This document shows, one piece after another, positions 47,661 through 57,471 of a stretch of DNA of 64,000 nucleotides; the first letter of the stretch is position 1, and each line of letters begins with the position of its first letter. The translations under genes were made by a program, and so were the position numbers. The stretch is from Pectinophora gossypiella. Lineage: Eukaryota; Arthropoda; Insecta; Lepidoptera; Gelechiidae. Where the stretch lies: NCBI RefSeq assembly GCF_024362695.1, contig NC_065428.1, positions 10,234,895-10,298,894 of the forward strand, written 5' to 3'. The notes under the pieces are model-generated. The model saw only the letters and a list, made by a program, of their open reading frames with translations. It did not search any database and was not told where the DNA came from.

Positions 47661-49805
47661 AAAGGAGATCATCGTATTTCGGCCCAGAAGTCAAAGTGCC
47701 GGCCAAAAAATAATTTTGCTTTATTCCGTTAGACCTTATCCGTCTGAGTAATTATTACTATGGCACCAAAGCTGTAGGGTCAATATCTTCGGTTTTATTC
47801 GAATTAAAAGAACTGTATTTTTCATACATTTTTGGTGAAAATGTAAAGTGCCGGCCATGTAACAATAATGGTATATATTCTTAGAACTTATCCATCTGAG
47901 CATTTATTACTATGGCACCAAAGCCGTAGCGTCAATATTTCTGGTTTTATTCGAATTAAAAAATAAACTTGTATTTTTCATACATTTTGGTGAAATTGCG
48001 AAGTGCCGGCCAAGAAACAATATTGGTATATCCCGTTAAAACTTATCCCTTTGACCATTTATTATTATGGCACCAAACGTCTATGACCATTATTTTGGCT
48101 TTTATTGGACTTTACGTTTTAGTTTCTAAGTGAAAAGTGCCGGTCAGCAAAAACACATGTCAAAACTATCGAGAAGATACCTGTAAACATTATTCACTAT
48201 GACAATAAACGTGTATGACCATTAGTTTGGCTGTTGTTGGATTTTTAAAATCTCGATTCTTGATTTATTTTGTTATAAAATAAAATATGACAGGCGCGTT
48301 ATTTAAAGGATCGTGAGAATCATTATTACTATGACATTAAACGTCTATGACCACTATTTTGAACTCAATTAGATTTCTCAAAAATCTGGAGTTTTCATAG
48401 ATACCTACACTTTGGCGAAAAAAGTTTTATCTGGCGATAATGCAGGTAAAGGCGTAATATCGTGGTCGTCTTTGGACACATTTTTATTAATCAAAAATAG
48501 GTTTTCGTTTGACCACTATCTAACCTGATGGTGATACACGCTTTAGAAGCTTATTTTTTTTAAGAAAAGTGAGGTACGATGCTATGTCGGACGAGTAGCA
48601 CCAGGACATTGTGATCGGCATACATGCAAAGTACAACTGCCCGACTCCTGTCTTCCCTAACAGCTACTTCAGATGTCATGTCAAAATACGAGTTTCGTCA
48701 CTAGACGGCAAGCATATCTTTGCAGGGTGGTAACCATCTACGGTCAAGATGAATCAATACCATAATTCGACCTAAACTTATTCCGTAACGTTGAGTCGAA
48801 TGCAAAAACTACAGCCAACGTCATATCTAAAATCAGATAGTATTAATATAGAAGTTCACCTAACAACACACAAAACAAAAACACAAAGTATTTATCTGAC
48901 TAATAACTAGTCATAGGGAAAGCTCTGCTTATTTTTATTGTTAAAATGTATATAAAAAAAGATTTTTTAAAAAAGTCTAATAAAAGTCAAAGTCGATATT
49001 TGGTAATATAGTAAAAAAATACGTTTCAAGTCGTTTACCAAAAGATTTGACTTATTTTGTTTCGCTGGCTGACATTTTCCCATTTGAACCAAAACGGAAA
49101 GAGAGACGAATAAAAGTCAAAATAATGGTCAAAAATGTTTTGCGCCAGATTATTAAATGTTCTAAAGGTCCTTTGTAATCCGCCGTACCGCAAGTTTTGC
49201 CTAAAGCACATTATTTTTAAACAAAACAAAAAAAATACAATAAAAGGCAAACTAATGATCATACACGTTTGGCGCTATAGAAAAAAATGTTAACAGGCAT
49301 CTACTCGATACTCTCAACATGGTATTTTTGGTGGTCGGCACTTTTCGCATTTGAACTAAAACGTAAATTCCAATAAAAGTCAAAATAATGGTCATAGATA
49401 TTTGGTGTCATATTAAAAAAATATTGAGAAGCAACTATTAGACAGATTTGACGTATTTAATTCGATGGCCGGCATTTTAACACATTACCCAAAACGGAAA
49501 GTCCAATAAACGTCAAAATAATGGTCATAGAAGTTTGGCGCCATACTAATAAATGTTCTAACGGTCCTTTGTAATACGCCTGTATCCCTTTTATTCCCAA
49601 CGGACATAATATTTTTTTTACAAATTGTATGAAAAATCGAGATTTTTAAAATCCAATTAAAGCCAAACTAATGGTCATACACGTTTGGTGTCATAGTAAA
49701 AAATGTTCACAGCAATGTACTCGAAAGGTTCGACACATTTTTTTTCTCTGGCCGGCACTTTCGAATTTGGGCCGGCCAAAGTATGGAGAGCCGATGATCT
49801 CCTTT
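47661..49805. mobile_element. 2.1-kb foldback transposon with tandem-repeat arms
   Basis: Outer ends AAAGGAGATCATCG (47661) and CGATGATCTCCTTT (49792..49805). Left arm has five ~130-155-bp units, each with a block like TATGGCACCAAACGTC..ATGACCATTATTTTGG, starting near 47758, 47912, 48064, 48198 and 48328, and AAGTGCCGGCC between units. Right arm has five units in inverse order with CAAAATAATGGTCATAGA.. blocks near 49117, 49245, 49378, 49510 and 49658. The centre 48440..49050 is unique and without ORF. Resembles Foldback-type elements. Superfamily and transposase source unknown. Confidence 0.82.
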
Positions 49806-49929
49806 ACCATAAAGTAATATAACAATTTTAATACAAACAATAGATGTCGAAAATGTGAAGATATATCGCGCCGCGCGAATTATGATAGATTGTGTAGAAA
49901 TAAAGTGATAAGCGAAAAATAAAATAATA

Positions 49930-49976
49930 AAGCGAAGAGAAAACCAGCCCAATACAGGTTAAGTCACATACACACA
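49930..49976 (-). mobile_element. SINE-E scrap
   Basis: GAGAAAACCAGCCCAATACA then GGTTAAGTCACATAC. Confidence 0.6.
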
Positions 49977-50425
49977 AAATGTATCTTCCAAATCTTGAAT
50001 AATATACATATAGTACATAGTATATTATAGTACGTGCTATAAACATTACAAATTCACTCAAATGTTAACGTCATGAATTTTGTTACTATCATTAATTAAA
50101 ATTAACAACCCACTATCAGGTATTCCATTGAAATTCCAGATCTAAAATTATTGTGCCTGAATCAGCCTCAAATTAAAATTACATTTGGTTCTAGGTAAAA
50201 TATTGTAGCAAAACTGTTAATACCCTTATATTACGTTTAATGCTAATAAATTGGGTATTTAAATATTTGAGTATTATTCATAAATTATCATAATAAATGC
50301 TTTTTAGCGCAAATTTAGTGGTAGTTTTAATTTTATTGTATTATAATATCAGTTTCATTTGAATAAAAAGATAATACCTAATGAAGGAGAAAGCCTAAGC
50401 GTCTCAGAAAATTTGTAAGTTTGAC
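49977..50425. other. No gene recognised
   Basis: AT-rich. No match. Confidence 0.45.
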
Positions 50426-50441
50426 AAAAACACTGTATTGT

Positions 50442-50593
50442 CATCATCACCTCCTCTAGCATTATCCCGTTTCTGACAGGGTCCGCTTACCTAACCTGAA
50501 GACTTGACAGGTCCGGTTTTTTACAGAAGCGATTGCCTGTCTGACCTTCCAACCCGCGAATACAGCTTAGGTCACATACCTCCGAAAATGCAT
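50442..50593 (-). mobile_element. SINE-E, 5'-truncated, with target-site duplication
   Basis: CATCATCACCTCCTCTAGCA, GGGTCCGCTTACCTAACCTG, ACCTCCGAAAATG. Flanked by a 16-bp repeat with one mismatch, AAAAAMACTGTATTGT, at 50426..50441 and 50594..50609. A short internal deletion removes GAAGGGAAAACCAGCC. Confidence 0.9.
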
Positions 50594-50659
50594 AAAAAAA
50601 CTGTATTGTACCACCAATATATGCCGACGTGGATTATTGGCGATTTTAATTATGATAAT

Positions 50660-50755
50660 AGGTACAAGTAGTTAGTCACTGTGGTCTACCTTAGAACCGG
50701 ACTTGCACCAGTGAGTTAGTAATTCTCAAGTGCAATTTTTATTGATACAGTTCAC
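50660..50755 (+). mobile_element. SINE-L, upstream body
   Basis: ACCGGACTTGCACCAGTGAG, TTAGTAATTCTCAAGTGCAA, TTTTTATTGATACAGTTC. Cut off by D at 50756. Confidence 0.65.
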
Positions 50756-51095
50756 ATCACTAATTTAACAGCCACGCTCTTGTCGGCCTAGCATTAGCAT
50801 TCTCTATGCTACTTTTTAGGGAAAAATAGGGCAGTGGTTTCCCTCTTGCTTTCCACCCCGCAGTACTCTGACGCGAATGGGATGGCGCCCAGAGTAGTCT
50901 ATTTCAAATCCGTACTAGGACTCCTGTCCTCCGCCTCTGAATAGTACTGATAGTTACTGCTGCCCTGTGTCAGGTTCCAGGTTATAGTCCCTGTGACTTG
51001 CCCCTTCCGTCCTGCATTGCCGTACTGATGGCTCCCATCTCCGCCTCTGCAACCGTTGAGGTCTTAACGTGGACAAGGGTTCGACGTTACACCCT
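50756..51095 (-). mobile_element. D retroposon, longest copy
   Basis: From TCACTAATTTAACAGCCACG through GCCTAGCATTAGCATTCTC (small duplication) to GGCTCCCATCTCCGCCTCTG, CAACCGTTGAGGTC and AAGGGTTCGACGTTACA at the 5' side. Not truncated earlier than other copies, so 5' end is near 51095. Confidence 0.85.
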
Positions 51096-51600
51096 GTAGG
51101 TCTCCACTAATACATTTGGTATATAATTGTGGGCTTATGTTATGTTATAATAAGAACATGTAGATTAGTGTTATAATGCGACCCTTTCTAAGCATCCAAA
51201 TCTATACTAGCAAAAGTTTAAAAACTAAAACCCGACTGCGGAAAAATCACGCTCTAATAAGTATGAAACAAAATATTTCTCCGAAATTCTTCCGCATAGT
51301 GAGTGATGTGTCTCCGCCCCGTTAATGGTGTAAATTTGTGTATGTAAAATAAAAACCAACTTCTTATCGAATAGTATACTTAATTTTACTTTATTTTTAA
51401 ATACTTACCCTTAATTGTATAAGTTATGTACGCCGTAATTGTCATATATATATTAGTCACAAAACCATTCATTCTAAATGTAAAAATGTTTTAATGCATG
51501 TGATGTGGCTGTATTTGATAAATAAATAAATATATTTAAACGTGTCCTTTTGATCACAATAACAATAAAATTCCACAATCGCTACTGATTGAAACGAAAA
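51096..51600. other. Unassigned
   Basis: 51225..51260 AAACCCGACTGCGGAAAAAT block as at 46855. AT-rich afterwards with a TATATATA run near 51446. Confidence 0.4.
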
Positions 51601-51765
51601 TCAAATATTTAAGTTATCACAACGGTTCCCGCCCACATTCAATAGAATTACAATCGCGATTGGAAAGGGTTTCATGATATTACGGTTGTAATCGGTAATC
51701 CGTAATCCGTAATCGGGTGACCCTCGGTTATCGGGTTTGGCATGGTAATAAGGGATGGTTGCCAT
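51601..51765 (-). CDS. Possible 54-codon ORF downstream of the heat-shock-type promoter
   Basis: Minus strand, ATG at 51765 with A at position -3 (TTTAAATGG), 54 codons, stop TGA at 51601. It starts MATIPYYHAKPDNRGSPDYG, has a short hydrophobic run (FPIAIVILLNVGG), and I recognise no domain. It is the first ATG-initiated frame after the predicted start site (51818). Part of the frame is a direct repeat of GATTACGGATTAC, so chance is a real possibility. Reported only because of its position. Confidence 0.2.
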   Translation of the reverse strand: MATIPYYHAKPDNRGSPDYGLRITDYNRNIMKPFPIAIVILLNVGGNRCDNLNI

Positions 51766-51812
51766 TTAAACCTCGATTATAAAGGTTGCGGTTGTGTTAT
51801 CGGAAAAAGTGG

Positions 51813-51852
51813 TGAACTGACAATTGACCATGTATCACTTTAAATTATATCG
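51813..51852 (-). promoter_or_regulatory. Candidate core promoter: TATA and Inr
   Basis: On the minus strand TATAATTTA begins at 51849 and TCAGTT has its A at 51818, 31 bp downstream. TCAGT is the arthropod initiator consensus and -31 is the normal TATA position. Either motif alone would be weak; spacing and the heat-shock elements upstream raise the likelihood. Confidence 0.45.
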
Positions 51853-51975
51853 ATAACAAATTGTCATATAAGACACTCTCTGCTAACACTCCAAACATGA
51901 ACACCTGAAATGACCATCCAACTGTCGAACAATAAATGTCACTTCAAAACTTCATTCAGACATAAAATAGTTTCC

Positions 51976-52015
51976 GAATCTTCTCGAACTTTCCCGAAAA
52001 TTCTCGAACGTTCCC
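51976..52015. promoter_or_regulatory. Array of eight perfect heat-shock-element pentamers
   Basis: Eight contiguous 5-bp units alternate GAA and TTC: GAATC, TTCTC, GAACT, TTCCC, GAAAA, TTCTC, GAACG, TTCCC. Register continues with GATAT, TACTC (imperfect) and GAAGA (perfect) to 52030. HSF binds as a trimer to three or more such units, so this could seat two or more trimers. It lies 158-197 bp upstream of the minus-strand start site suggested at 51818. The array includes a 20-bp tandem duplication. No hsp gene is visible. Confidence 0.7.
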
Positions 52016-52030
52016 GATATTACTCGAAGA

Positions 52031-52344
52031 AGCCCGATCGCCCACGACCAATAAATCTTCGGCCAATTACAGACTAACACATTTACTGCGCAACTTCTTT
52101 CGGCTTAGAGCGAATATTTCTTTTTTATTGCCATAGTTTTTAAAAGGTTAAATGTTAGAGTTATTTAATGGCAAAGACTTTTACAATTGCCTTTTTTCAG
52201 GATGGAAAGTTTTTGATAAGTTTTTTTATCTCTTCATGCGAGTCATCGGGCTTGAAACGAATTCAGGACTGCTAGAAGAATGTTACAAATAGAGTAAAGG
52301 AATGCCGACTTCTCATTTTATAGATTTTATCTCAAACTCCGTGT
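52031..52344. other. No gene recognised
   Basis: TTCGGCCAATTACAG at 52058 includes an inverted CCAAT (ATTGG on the minus strand) 40-50 bp upstream of the HSE array. Otherwise unassigned. Confidence 0.35.
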
Positions 52345-52402
52345 TTAAATGACTTGACTACCAAACCAGAGATTCTGGGTTCGATTCCCGGGCAATCTCC
52401 AT
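52345..52402 (+). mobile_element. tRNA-like SINE-head scrap
   Basis: GGGTTCGATTCCCGGGC gives a perfect box B. TTGACTACCAAACCAGAGAT resembles an anticodon arm. Box A is not visible. Confidence 0.4.
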
Positions 52403-52634
52403 CCTTGTGTATCAAAGATCGATTCCTTCACTTCCTTATAAGTCACGACCTTTGCCTTCTATTTAATCTGTTCCATGTATGCTCTTCTTGGTCTTCCTCT
52501 ACCTCTCTTTTCTTGTAGCTTCCCCTCTATGATGTTTTTAATAAATTCGTCGTGTCTTATTAAGTGTCCAATCATCTTGCCTCTTCTGTCCTCAATAACT
52601 CTCAATATTTGCCTCTTTTCCCTTACTCTTAACT
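52403..52634 (-). pseudogene. RTE-1 LINE C-terminus, lacking its tail
   Basis: Open on the minus strand: REKRQILRVIEDRRGKMIGH, then LIRHDEFIKNIIEGKLQEKR and GRGRPRRAYMEQIK, a stop, then KAKVVTYKEVKES. The tail GAGCGTGGCTCTTAA is absent, so this fragment is truncated at its 3' side as well. A lysine/arginine-rich A-rich stretch precedes it. Confidence 0.82.
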
Positions 52635-53176
52635 TCTTCCTCTTTCTGTTCTTTTCTCTTCTCTTTTCTTTTTTCAAACAATAAATATTCTAAAATCTGA
52701 ACTTCATCAAAGCAAAGTATAAACTCTAACTTGAATCCCGCACATAAAGACCTTAACGACGAAAGAAAGTTCAAAATTAATTTCAACCCTGTGCAACATC
52801 ATATACGACGCAAATCCGTAGGAAATCAACTTAGCAACAAAGTTTATGTTAATTACTAATAACTTACTTAGGTACTTATCTTTACTGCGTTCGTCTTTTG
52901 AGGGAAACTGTGTAGATGTGAACATGGGAAATTTGGCACATATTATTCAATTATTTTATACATATAAGTAGCGAAAAAAGGTAATATATCAGTTTCCTAA
53001 AAGATGATTAATTATATATTATATATATTTTTTTTACTTTTTATTTGATTTATTATTAATTCAAACAAATAAATAATAATTAAATAAAATTAATTTAATT
53101 ATTTTTATTTATTTATTTAATTTATTTTATTTAATTTGATTAAATATTTATTATTTAAATAAAAAATAATACTGCA
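52635..53176. other. AT-rich, no gene
   Basis: 52980..53172 is nearly pure A/T with imperfect inverted TTTATTATTAATTC / AATAATAATTAAAT segments. Nothing coding. Confidence 0.5.
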
Positions 53177-53350
53177 TATAGAACTGTCACCCTCCGCCCG
53201 TACCAATTCGTATCGGGCGCCAAGCTAGATTTACTTAACCCTTCTGGGTCTTACTTTAGTCGGACTGGCCGTAAGTCGCTAAGGAGTAAAAGAGTGCGCA
53301 CGCAGACTGTCTGTCCCGCACGTACTTACGCGGTAATGAGGCATAAGAAG
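53177..53350 (+). repeat. Repeat S
   Basis: AGAACTGTCACCCTCCGCCC, CTTCTGGGTCTTACTTTAGT, CGCTAAGGAGTAAAAGAGTG, GCACGTACTTACGCGGTAAT. Confidence 0.65.
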
Positions 53351-53354
53351 GAGA

Positions 53355-53737
53355 CAGGGTGTTAGTGACATCGTAACCAAAACTTTGAGGGATGTTTAAG
53401 ATGTTTGAATTTTCCGTCGCAAAAGTCATCATCATCAATTTAAGAGCCACGCTCTTGTCGGTGTAGCATTTTCCATTCCAGTCTTTCAAAGGCCAATTCT
53501 TTATTAAAAACATCATAGAAGGAAAGCTAGAAGGAAAGAGAGGAAGGGGAAGACCAAGAAGAGCTTACATGGAACAATTAAAGAAAAGGTTAACGTCGCA
53601 AAAGTATGGAACTAAAATAATTAAAAAAAACACTAACATTTTCATGAATATACTGACGGGAAATTCCACTTTATATCAACTCAAAATCATGGTCTGAATC
53701 ATCCCCCTCAGTATTCGTTACGATGTCACTAACACCC
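53355..53737. mobile_element. MITE M interrupted by an RTE-1 fragment
   Basis: Left arm CAGGGTGTTAGTGACATCGT to TTTTCCGTCGCAAAAGT. Right arm resumes at 53594 and ends GATGTCACTAACACCC. Without the insert the element would be ~205 bp, like the copies at 13868 and 32012. Confidence 0.88.
53427..53593 (-). pseudogene. RTE-1 fragment with 5' inversion, nested in M
   Basis: 53427..53502 is the RTE-1 3' tail on the minus strand (TTTAAGAGCCACGCTCTTGT, TTTCCATTCCAGTCTTTC). 53503..53593 is the upstream RTE-1 coding piece in plus orientation, reading IKNIIEGKLEGKRGRGRPRR then AYMEQLKKRL. Target-site duplication CGTCGCAAAAGT at 53415..53426 and 53594..53605. Confidence 0.92.
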
Positions 53738-53771
53738 ACACGTACTTGTATATATATGTACCTATTAGTAC

Positions 53772-54018
53772 GGCGTGTAAGTGTCATTGTAAGGAATACT
53801 GAGAGGGATGATTCGACACATAATTCTGAGTTTAAAAATAATTTTAAAAAAATCATGAAATTTGCGACAGAAAATTCGACTTGATGTTACATCCCCTCCG
53901 GTTGATTGAGGGGAGGCCTGTGCCCAGCATTGGGACGTATATAGGCTGTTGATGATGATGTTACATCAGAATCATGGTCTGAATATTCAATATTCGTAAC
54001 GGTGTCACTAACACCCTG
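53772..54018. mobile_element. MITE M interrupted by a SINE-A fragment
   Basis: Left arm GGCGTGTAAGTGTCATTGTA, TAATTCTGAGTTT; right arm from 53957, CATCAGAATCATGGTCTGAA, ending GGTGTCACTAACACCCTG. Confidence 0.85.
53894..53956 (+). mobile_element. 63-bp SINE-A end with target-site duplication
   Basis: CCCTCCGGTTGATTGAGGGG to GGGACGTATATAGGCTG and GATGAT. Flanked by GATGTTACATC at 53883..53893 and 53957..53967. Confidence 0.92.
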
Positions 54019-54274
54019 TATACCTCTACCTACCCTTTTAGGGACAACTATGAAGGTATCTGTATGTCTGCTGCGTCTGTTTCAACCATAAGGAAGTCAT
54101 CGTTTAAATACGAAGAGTTTAAACAGCCCTCTATCATCAGTCTGTCGGACGGAAGTAATTGAGAAACTTTGCACCAAAAAGTTATTCACGAACCGTTTGT
54201 CGGAAGATAGCTTTACTTTATTGCCTAATAATTTATAAGAAATTTTAGCTTTAAATGTATACAGCATTAGCACA
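54019..54274. other. Degraded T-type tail, then unassigned
   Basis: ACCTCTACCTACCCTTTTAG at 54022. The remainder has no match. Confidence 0.4.
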
Positions 54275-54442
54275 TAACTATATCCCTATTGGGAGAGTCA
54301 GACGTACACGGTACATCCATCGCAAGATGAACTAAGTACCCACACCTCACCGAGCTTTCTGTTAGGCCAACGTGACAGGTGATGATCGTCCTCTATAATG
54401 GTCAAGGCAACTGTGTTAATGAAAACTGCACTTAAAATAAAT
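54275..54442 (-). mobile_element. SINE-L, head missing
   Basis: CACATAACTATATCCCTATT, CCATCGCAAGATGAACTAAG, CTCACCGAGCTTTCTGTTAG, TGTGTTAATGAAAACTGCAC. Confidence 0.8.
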
Positions 54443-55045
54443 AAAAAAAACTATTGTACAGGCGCTTCTCATTTGAGAAGCTATATAAATGATGTATGAT
54501 TTGCTAAGTATTCTTAAGATAAAATTCCCCAAAAGCAAAGGACTAAAAATCTTTACGAAGATTTATGGAATTTTAGAACGGTAAAATTAGAATTTATTTC
54601 TGCCTAAATTTCAGTCCAGACCGACATCCAGACTCGTTTGTTCGAGTTAACCATTTTGTGATGTTTTATTAAATTTGTTTTTCTTCAAAACATCTTGACG
54701 TAGTTTGGGAATGACATTTTTGTCGCCACATTATTTTAGGTGGTTCTAATTTTGAAAGAAAGAAGAAGAAAGAAAAAATATGTTATTCGGCATAACATAA
54801 ATTAATATAACTTTCTTAAGTAATTAAATTACTTAATCATTATTATACTTAAAGCCGAAACGGCTTTAGCTCAGCAAATGTCACAGCCTAGCTGTAGCTA
54901 CACTATGACACTGAATTTGACATCTGTCGTTTTATATTACGAACAAAACGTTTGAGAACGCATCTTGCGTAACTTATTCTTTACATTTGTTCAACGACGT
55001 GAATAATTCGTTGTGTAAGTTTGACTTGGAAACCCTTTACTACTT
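54443..55045. other. No gene recognised
   Basis: AT-rich. AAGCCGAAACGGCTT at 54851 is a short palindrome. Confidence 0.45.
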
Positions 55046-55227
55046 TTTTTTGATGGGAAGCGCTGAGGACTCTCATCCGGTACATTTCTTTTTTGACGTG
55101 GCATATTGTAGATTTGCCGCAGATGGCATTATCTACTTGGCCGGAAGACCCGGTACAAAATTTAAGACAACAGACCTGACAGTACCCAGATGGACACGAA
55201 CCTCGGCTCAGGGCGTCAACAGAGAGG
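55046..55227 (-). mobile_element. G retroposon, rearranged
   Basis: 55088..55227 is G on the minus strand but lacks the middle segment. That segment (AAGCGCTGAGGACTCTCATC) stands separately at 55057..55082, just outside the T-run end. Confidence 0.7.
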
Positions 55228-55362
55228 ACTATATTCAAATTCAAATTCAAAAATATCTTTATTCAGTTGGTAACATAGTTACACTTTGAATCGTCATTTT
55301 TTACATAACGAACGTCTCATCCGCCTAAAACTACTGCAGCTTCTCACAACCTGTATAGCCGG
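55228..55362 (-). mobile_element. LINE 3' end, family H
   Basis: ATTCAAATTCAAATTCAAAA, TTTATTCAGTTGGTAACATA, ACTACTGCAGCTTCTCACAA. Three TTGAAT tail units. Confidence 0.82.
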
Positions 55363-55510
55363 AATAAATTATATTATATTTAATAATATTATCTATACTT
55401 ATAATAAATCTGTAGAGAGGTCAATTCTGTACATTAAATATTTTTTCAAAATAACTATCAGGGGGTGATAAGTGATCGATACTGATGCCAAAAATGCAAT
55501 CAGTAAAATT

Positions 55511-55512
<2 letters not shown>

Positions 55513-55570
<58 letters not shown>
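55513..55570. repeat. TGTC microsatellite inside the Helentron
   Basis: About 14 GTCT units. The short open frames over it (55472..55696) merely read the repeat as VCLS. Confidence 0.95.
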
Positions 55571-55571
<1 letters not shown>

Positions 55572-55710
55572 ATGTTCCTTATAGAAACAAAAACTACTGG
55601 ACGGATTTTAATGAAACTTGGTACAATTATTCTTCACACTCCTGGACAGGTTATAGTATACTTTTCATCACGCTACAATCAATAGGAGCAGAGTAGTGAA
55701 GGGAAATTCT

Positions 55711-57130
55711 TTTGTATGAAAAATCTAAACCACTCAAGTTAGACGTTTGAAATTTGGCATGCAGATACCTTAGATACCGTAGAGGTGCACTAAGAAAGGA
55801 ATTCCCGAAATTCCTACGGGAACGGGAATTAGCGGGAAAATTCTTTTGTATGAAAAACCTAAACCACTCAAGTTAGACGTTTGAAATTTAGCATGCAGGT
55901 ACCTTAGATACCGTAGAGGTGCACTAAGAAAGGAATTCCCGAAATTCCCACGGGAACGGGAATTAGCGGAAAAATCCTTTTGTATGAAAAATCTAAACCA
56001 TTCAAGTTAGATGTTTGAAATTTGTCATGCAGGTACCTTAGATACCGTAGAGGTGTACTAAGAAAGGAATTCCCGAAATTCCCACGGGAACGGGAATTAG
56101 CGGGAAAATCCTTTTGTATGAAAAATCTAAACCACTCAAGTTAGACGTTTGAAATTTGGCATGCAGGTACCATAGGTACCGTAGAGGTGCACTAAGAAAG
56201 GAATTACCAAATTTCTCACGGGAACGGGAATTAGCGGGAAAATCCTTTTGTATGAAAAATCTAAACCACTCAAGTTAGACGTTTGAAATTTTACATGCGG
56301 ATACGTTAGGTACCGTAGAGGTGCACTAAGAAAGGAATTCCCAAATTTCTCACGAGAACGGGAATTAGCGGGAGAATCCTTTTGTATGAAAAATCTAAAC
56401 CACTCAAGTTAGACGTTTGAAATTTGTCATGCAGGTACCTTAGGTACCGTGGAGGTGCACTAAGAAAGGAATTCCCGAAATTCCCACGGGAACAGGAATT
56501 AACGGGAAAATCCTTTTGTATGAAAAATCTAAACCATTCAAGTTAGCTGTTTGAAATTTGGCACGCAGGCACCTTAGATACCGTAGAGGTGCACTAAGAA
56601 AGGAATTCCCGAAATTCCTACGGGAACGGGAATTAGCGGGAAAATCCTTTTGTATGAAAAATCTAAACCACTCAAGTTAGACGTTTGAAATTTGGCATGC
56701 AGGTACTTTAGTAAACTTAAAGCTTAGTTGCAACAGGATATTACAAAATTCCCACGGGAACGGTAGTTAGCGGGAAAAAACATTTGTATGAAAAAATCAA
56801 ATCTAAATAAAAGGAGAAACTGACTGACTCAGTGACTGACATATCAACGCATAGCCTGAACGGCTAAACGTAGGCATTTGAAATTTGGAAGAGACATAGC
56901 TTAGGTACCGTAGAGGTGCACTAAGAAAGGAATTCCCGGAATTCCCACGGGACGGAAATTAGCGGGAAAATCCTTTTATATGAAAAATCTAAATCGCTTA
57001 AGTTAGACGCTTGAAATTTGGCATGCAGGTACCTTAGTTAACTTAAAGCTTAGTTGCAACAGGATATTGCAAAATTCCCACGGAAACGGGAGTTAGCGGG
57101 AAAAAAACATTTGTATGAAAAAATCGAAAC
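55711..57130. repeat. 133-135-bp tandem array
   Basis: Eight closely similar units with TTTGTATGAAAAATCTAAAC at about 55711, 55844, 55978, 56111, 56245, 56378, 56513 and 56647, then diverged units near 56782, 56972 and 57107. Each has CAAGTTAGACGTTTGAAATT, GATACCGTAGAGGTGCACTA and GGAATTCCCGAAATTCC. Confidence 0.92.
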
Positions 57131-57149
57131 CGCGTAAGATAGATGTTTT

Positions 57150-57300
57150 CAATTCAATTCAATTAAATTATTTATTGCATTCCATGTAGTACAATGGGGT
57201 GTTACATAGGCATAGGAACTAAAACATGGACCCTGTGGGGCACAGCAACGTTGAAGGGAAGAGAGGAAGTGTGTATTAAAATTAAAAGTCAATGAACAAT
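57150..57300 (-). mobile_element. LINE 3' end nested in the Helentron
   Basis: CAATTCAATTCAATTAAATT tail, ATTTATTGCATTCCATGTAG, ACAATGGGGTGTTACATAGG, GGACCCTGTGGGGCACAGC. X-like design, no second copy in the window. Confidence 0.6.
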
Positions 57301-57471
57301 CAATTAAAAACTGTATTTTGAAAAATGGGAGTTATTGGGAAAAAAATTGTATGAAAAAATCTAAACTGCATAAGTTAGATGCTTGAAATTTGATATGCAC
57401 TCCCACACACACAAAGATCTCTCTCTTATATAACACGCCACGCGGACGAAGTCGCGGGCAAAAGCTAGTAT

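Larger units (their letters stand above)
55392..57468 (+). mobile_element. Helentron-like Helitron with internal tandem array
   Basis: 5' end TCTATACTTATAATAAATCT, then GGTGATAAGTGATCGATACT, a TCTG microsatellite, ACTACTGGACGGATTTTAAT, and 3' end GGACGAAGTCGCGGGCAAAA ending in GCTAG. These ends are those of non-autonomous Helentrons of insects. The unusual length comes from the tandem array (55711..57150) and a nested LINE end (57150..57300). Confidence 0.85.

Noticed and set aside
55711..57130. CRISPR array
   Set aside because: Units are 133 bp tandem copies without unique spacers, in an insect Helentron.
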